A stretch of 64,000 nucleotides of DNA from Manis javanica (Eukaryota; Chordata; Mammalia; Pholidota; Manidae): the NCBI RefSeq assembly GCF_040802235.1, contig NC_133158.1:12054001-12118000 (forward strand), given 5' to 3'. The notes beneath the pieces were generated by a model that searched no databases, was not told where the DNA came from, and saw only the letters and a list, made by a program, of their open reading frames with translations. Positions within the stretch are counted from its first letter, which is position 1. Every line of letters starts with the position of its first letter. Below, piece by piece: positions 62,801 to 64,000 of the stretch. Made by a program: the position numbers and the translations under genes.

Positions 62801-63689
62801 TGCAGTTAACTCGGTGTCCCACTTAAAAGGCTTCACGGCTGTTGGCTCTGTTTATGACAGTGGCTCTTCGTTGCCTGGGGGTGTAGAAGATAGTCGCTGG
62901 ACAAGAGAATGGGAGCGCAAAGAATGAGAAACTCCGGGGTGGAAGGGGGGAGAGTCTTGCTTTTAGTTAATTTGAAAGAGGGCATGCCTTATTGAAAAAG
63001 AATGAAAAAACAACAACAGAACTTGAGAGTGACTGGTCTGCATGGCTGCTGCACACACAGGCTCTGCTCTGAGTGGAGGAGGAAGGGCCGTGCACAGCAG
63101 GGGTGAGGTGGGCCCGGCCCCGCCTAGAGGGTCACTCTAATCTTGCAGTGGCAGCTGCTGAGGTTATCTGGGCTCTGGCTGGTGCCCTGGCTGCTGGGGG
63201 TGCCATATGGGCTGGGCAGATGAGAGGGAGGGAAGCAGACAATGAAAGGCTGTGGAAGATGACTTCTCGAGGGGCCGGTGGCTGTTGGAGAACCTGCCCA
63301 CTTCGGCGTCATCTCCTGGCGTCTTTCTGGAGAAGCCTTCCCATCAGAGAAGGACCTAAGCTCTGTGTAAACTCCTTTTTTTCAGCCAAGATTAAGAGCT
63401 GATGTCACCAAGAGCCTCCTCCTCCTTCAAGAGCTTTTGTTTCATGGAGGGAAATACGGAGTAGAGGGCCCCTGTGTCGACAGGCAAACCCTACTGATCC
63501 GTTCACTAGCTATGTGACCTCCAATTCTTTGACGGTTAATCCCCTCACCACCAGAAGGAGAAAACAGCTACAATGGCTGCTATTGTTGTTTATTGTAGCT
63601 TACTTGACTTTTTTCCACTATAGTCCTTAGCTATAAAAGAATCAAAGTACATGGGTCATGAGAGTATTCCATATCTCTATTGATGATGA

Positions 63690-63885
63690 AAATAACAAAT
63701 GCTTTTGAGTGTTTACTGTGATCTAGGCAACGTATCAAGTGTTTTCTCATTTAACCTTATGAAAGCATTGTTATAGGGGAAGAAGTTCAGGCTCAGAGAG
63801 TTTGTCATTTGGCCGAGGTCACAGAACTGGTGACAGACAGAGCCAGGAGCTGAACGGGGCCTGACTCTTGAGACTATCATCTTAA
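63690..63885 (-). repeat. MIR SINE
   Basis: Reverse MIR: 'gtgtttactgtgatctaggcaac', 'ctcatttaaccttatgaaagcattg', 'gttcaggctcagagagtttgtcatttggccgaggtcacagaactgg'. Confidence 0.7.
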
Positions 63886-64000
63886 TGGCAATTTCTAGGT
63901 GCTTTGGATAGGATTCGGCACAGCAAAGACATTCCTAGAGAATATTTTGTATGCTCGTAAATGAGTGCTCTTTCTCTCCCCCTTAGCATGTGCTACTTCA

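Overview
The window is nuclear DNA from a placental mammal. It is mostly non-coding, densely sprinkled with old mammalian repeats (MIR, L2, L1, MER20, MER5A, an MLT1 LTR), and contains one recognisable protein-coding exon bounded by a good splice acceptor. I see no bacterial-style gene organisation, CRISPR array, tRNA, rRNA or viral gene. I found no Alu, rodent B1/B2 or carnivore/ruminant-type young SINE. An L1 3' end of the type common in laurasiatherians sits near 58.7 kb. A laurasiatherian with low SINE activity (for example a perissodactyl or a bat) is plausible, but the species is not fixed by the sequence.

The gene is PRICKLE2, on the minus strand. Its last coding exon (46558-47432) encodes the C-terminal 290 residues, ending in a prenylation box (Cys-Ile-Ile-Ser). 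Transcription runs towards lower coordinates. The 3' UTR appears to continue for about 5.1 kb, to a pair of AATAAA signals at 41449-41465. Above 47432 the window is the gene's last intron, open at the right edge. The LIM/PET-encoding exons are not in this window.

Region by region: 1-41.4 kb is intergenic DNA downstream of PRICKLE2, with ancient repeats and several non-repetitive AT-rich blocks that look like possible regulatory elements (about 4.55-4.80, 14.6-16.0 and 35.1-35.7 kb). 41.4-46.56 kb is the probable 3' UTR. 46.56-47.43 kb is the coding exon. 47.4-64 kb is intron carrying several old L1 3' ends, most of them antisense to the gene, plus MER20, MER5A, another hAT element and MIR copies.

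The clearest structural events are two nested insertions with intact target-site duplications: an L1 into a MER5-like element (26.4-27.2 kb) and an L1 into a MER20 (40.4-41.3 kb). I found no evidence of a previously undescribed biological system. The most checkable leads are an exact 23-bp forkhead-motif repeat, a perfect 11-bp-arm palindrome beside a T-run in the 3' UTR, and the candidate conserved non-coding blocks.
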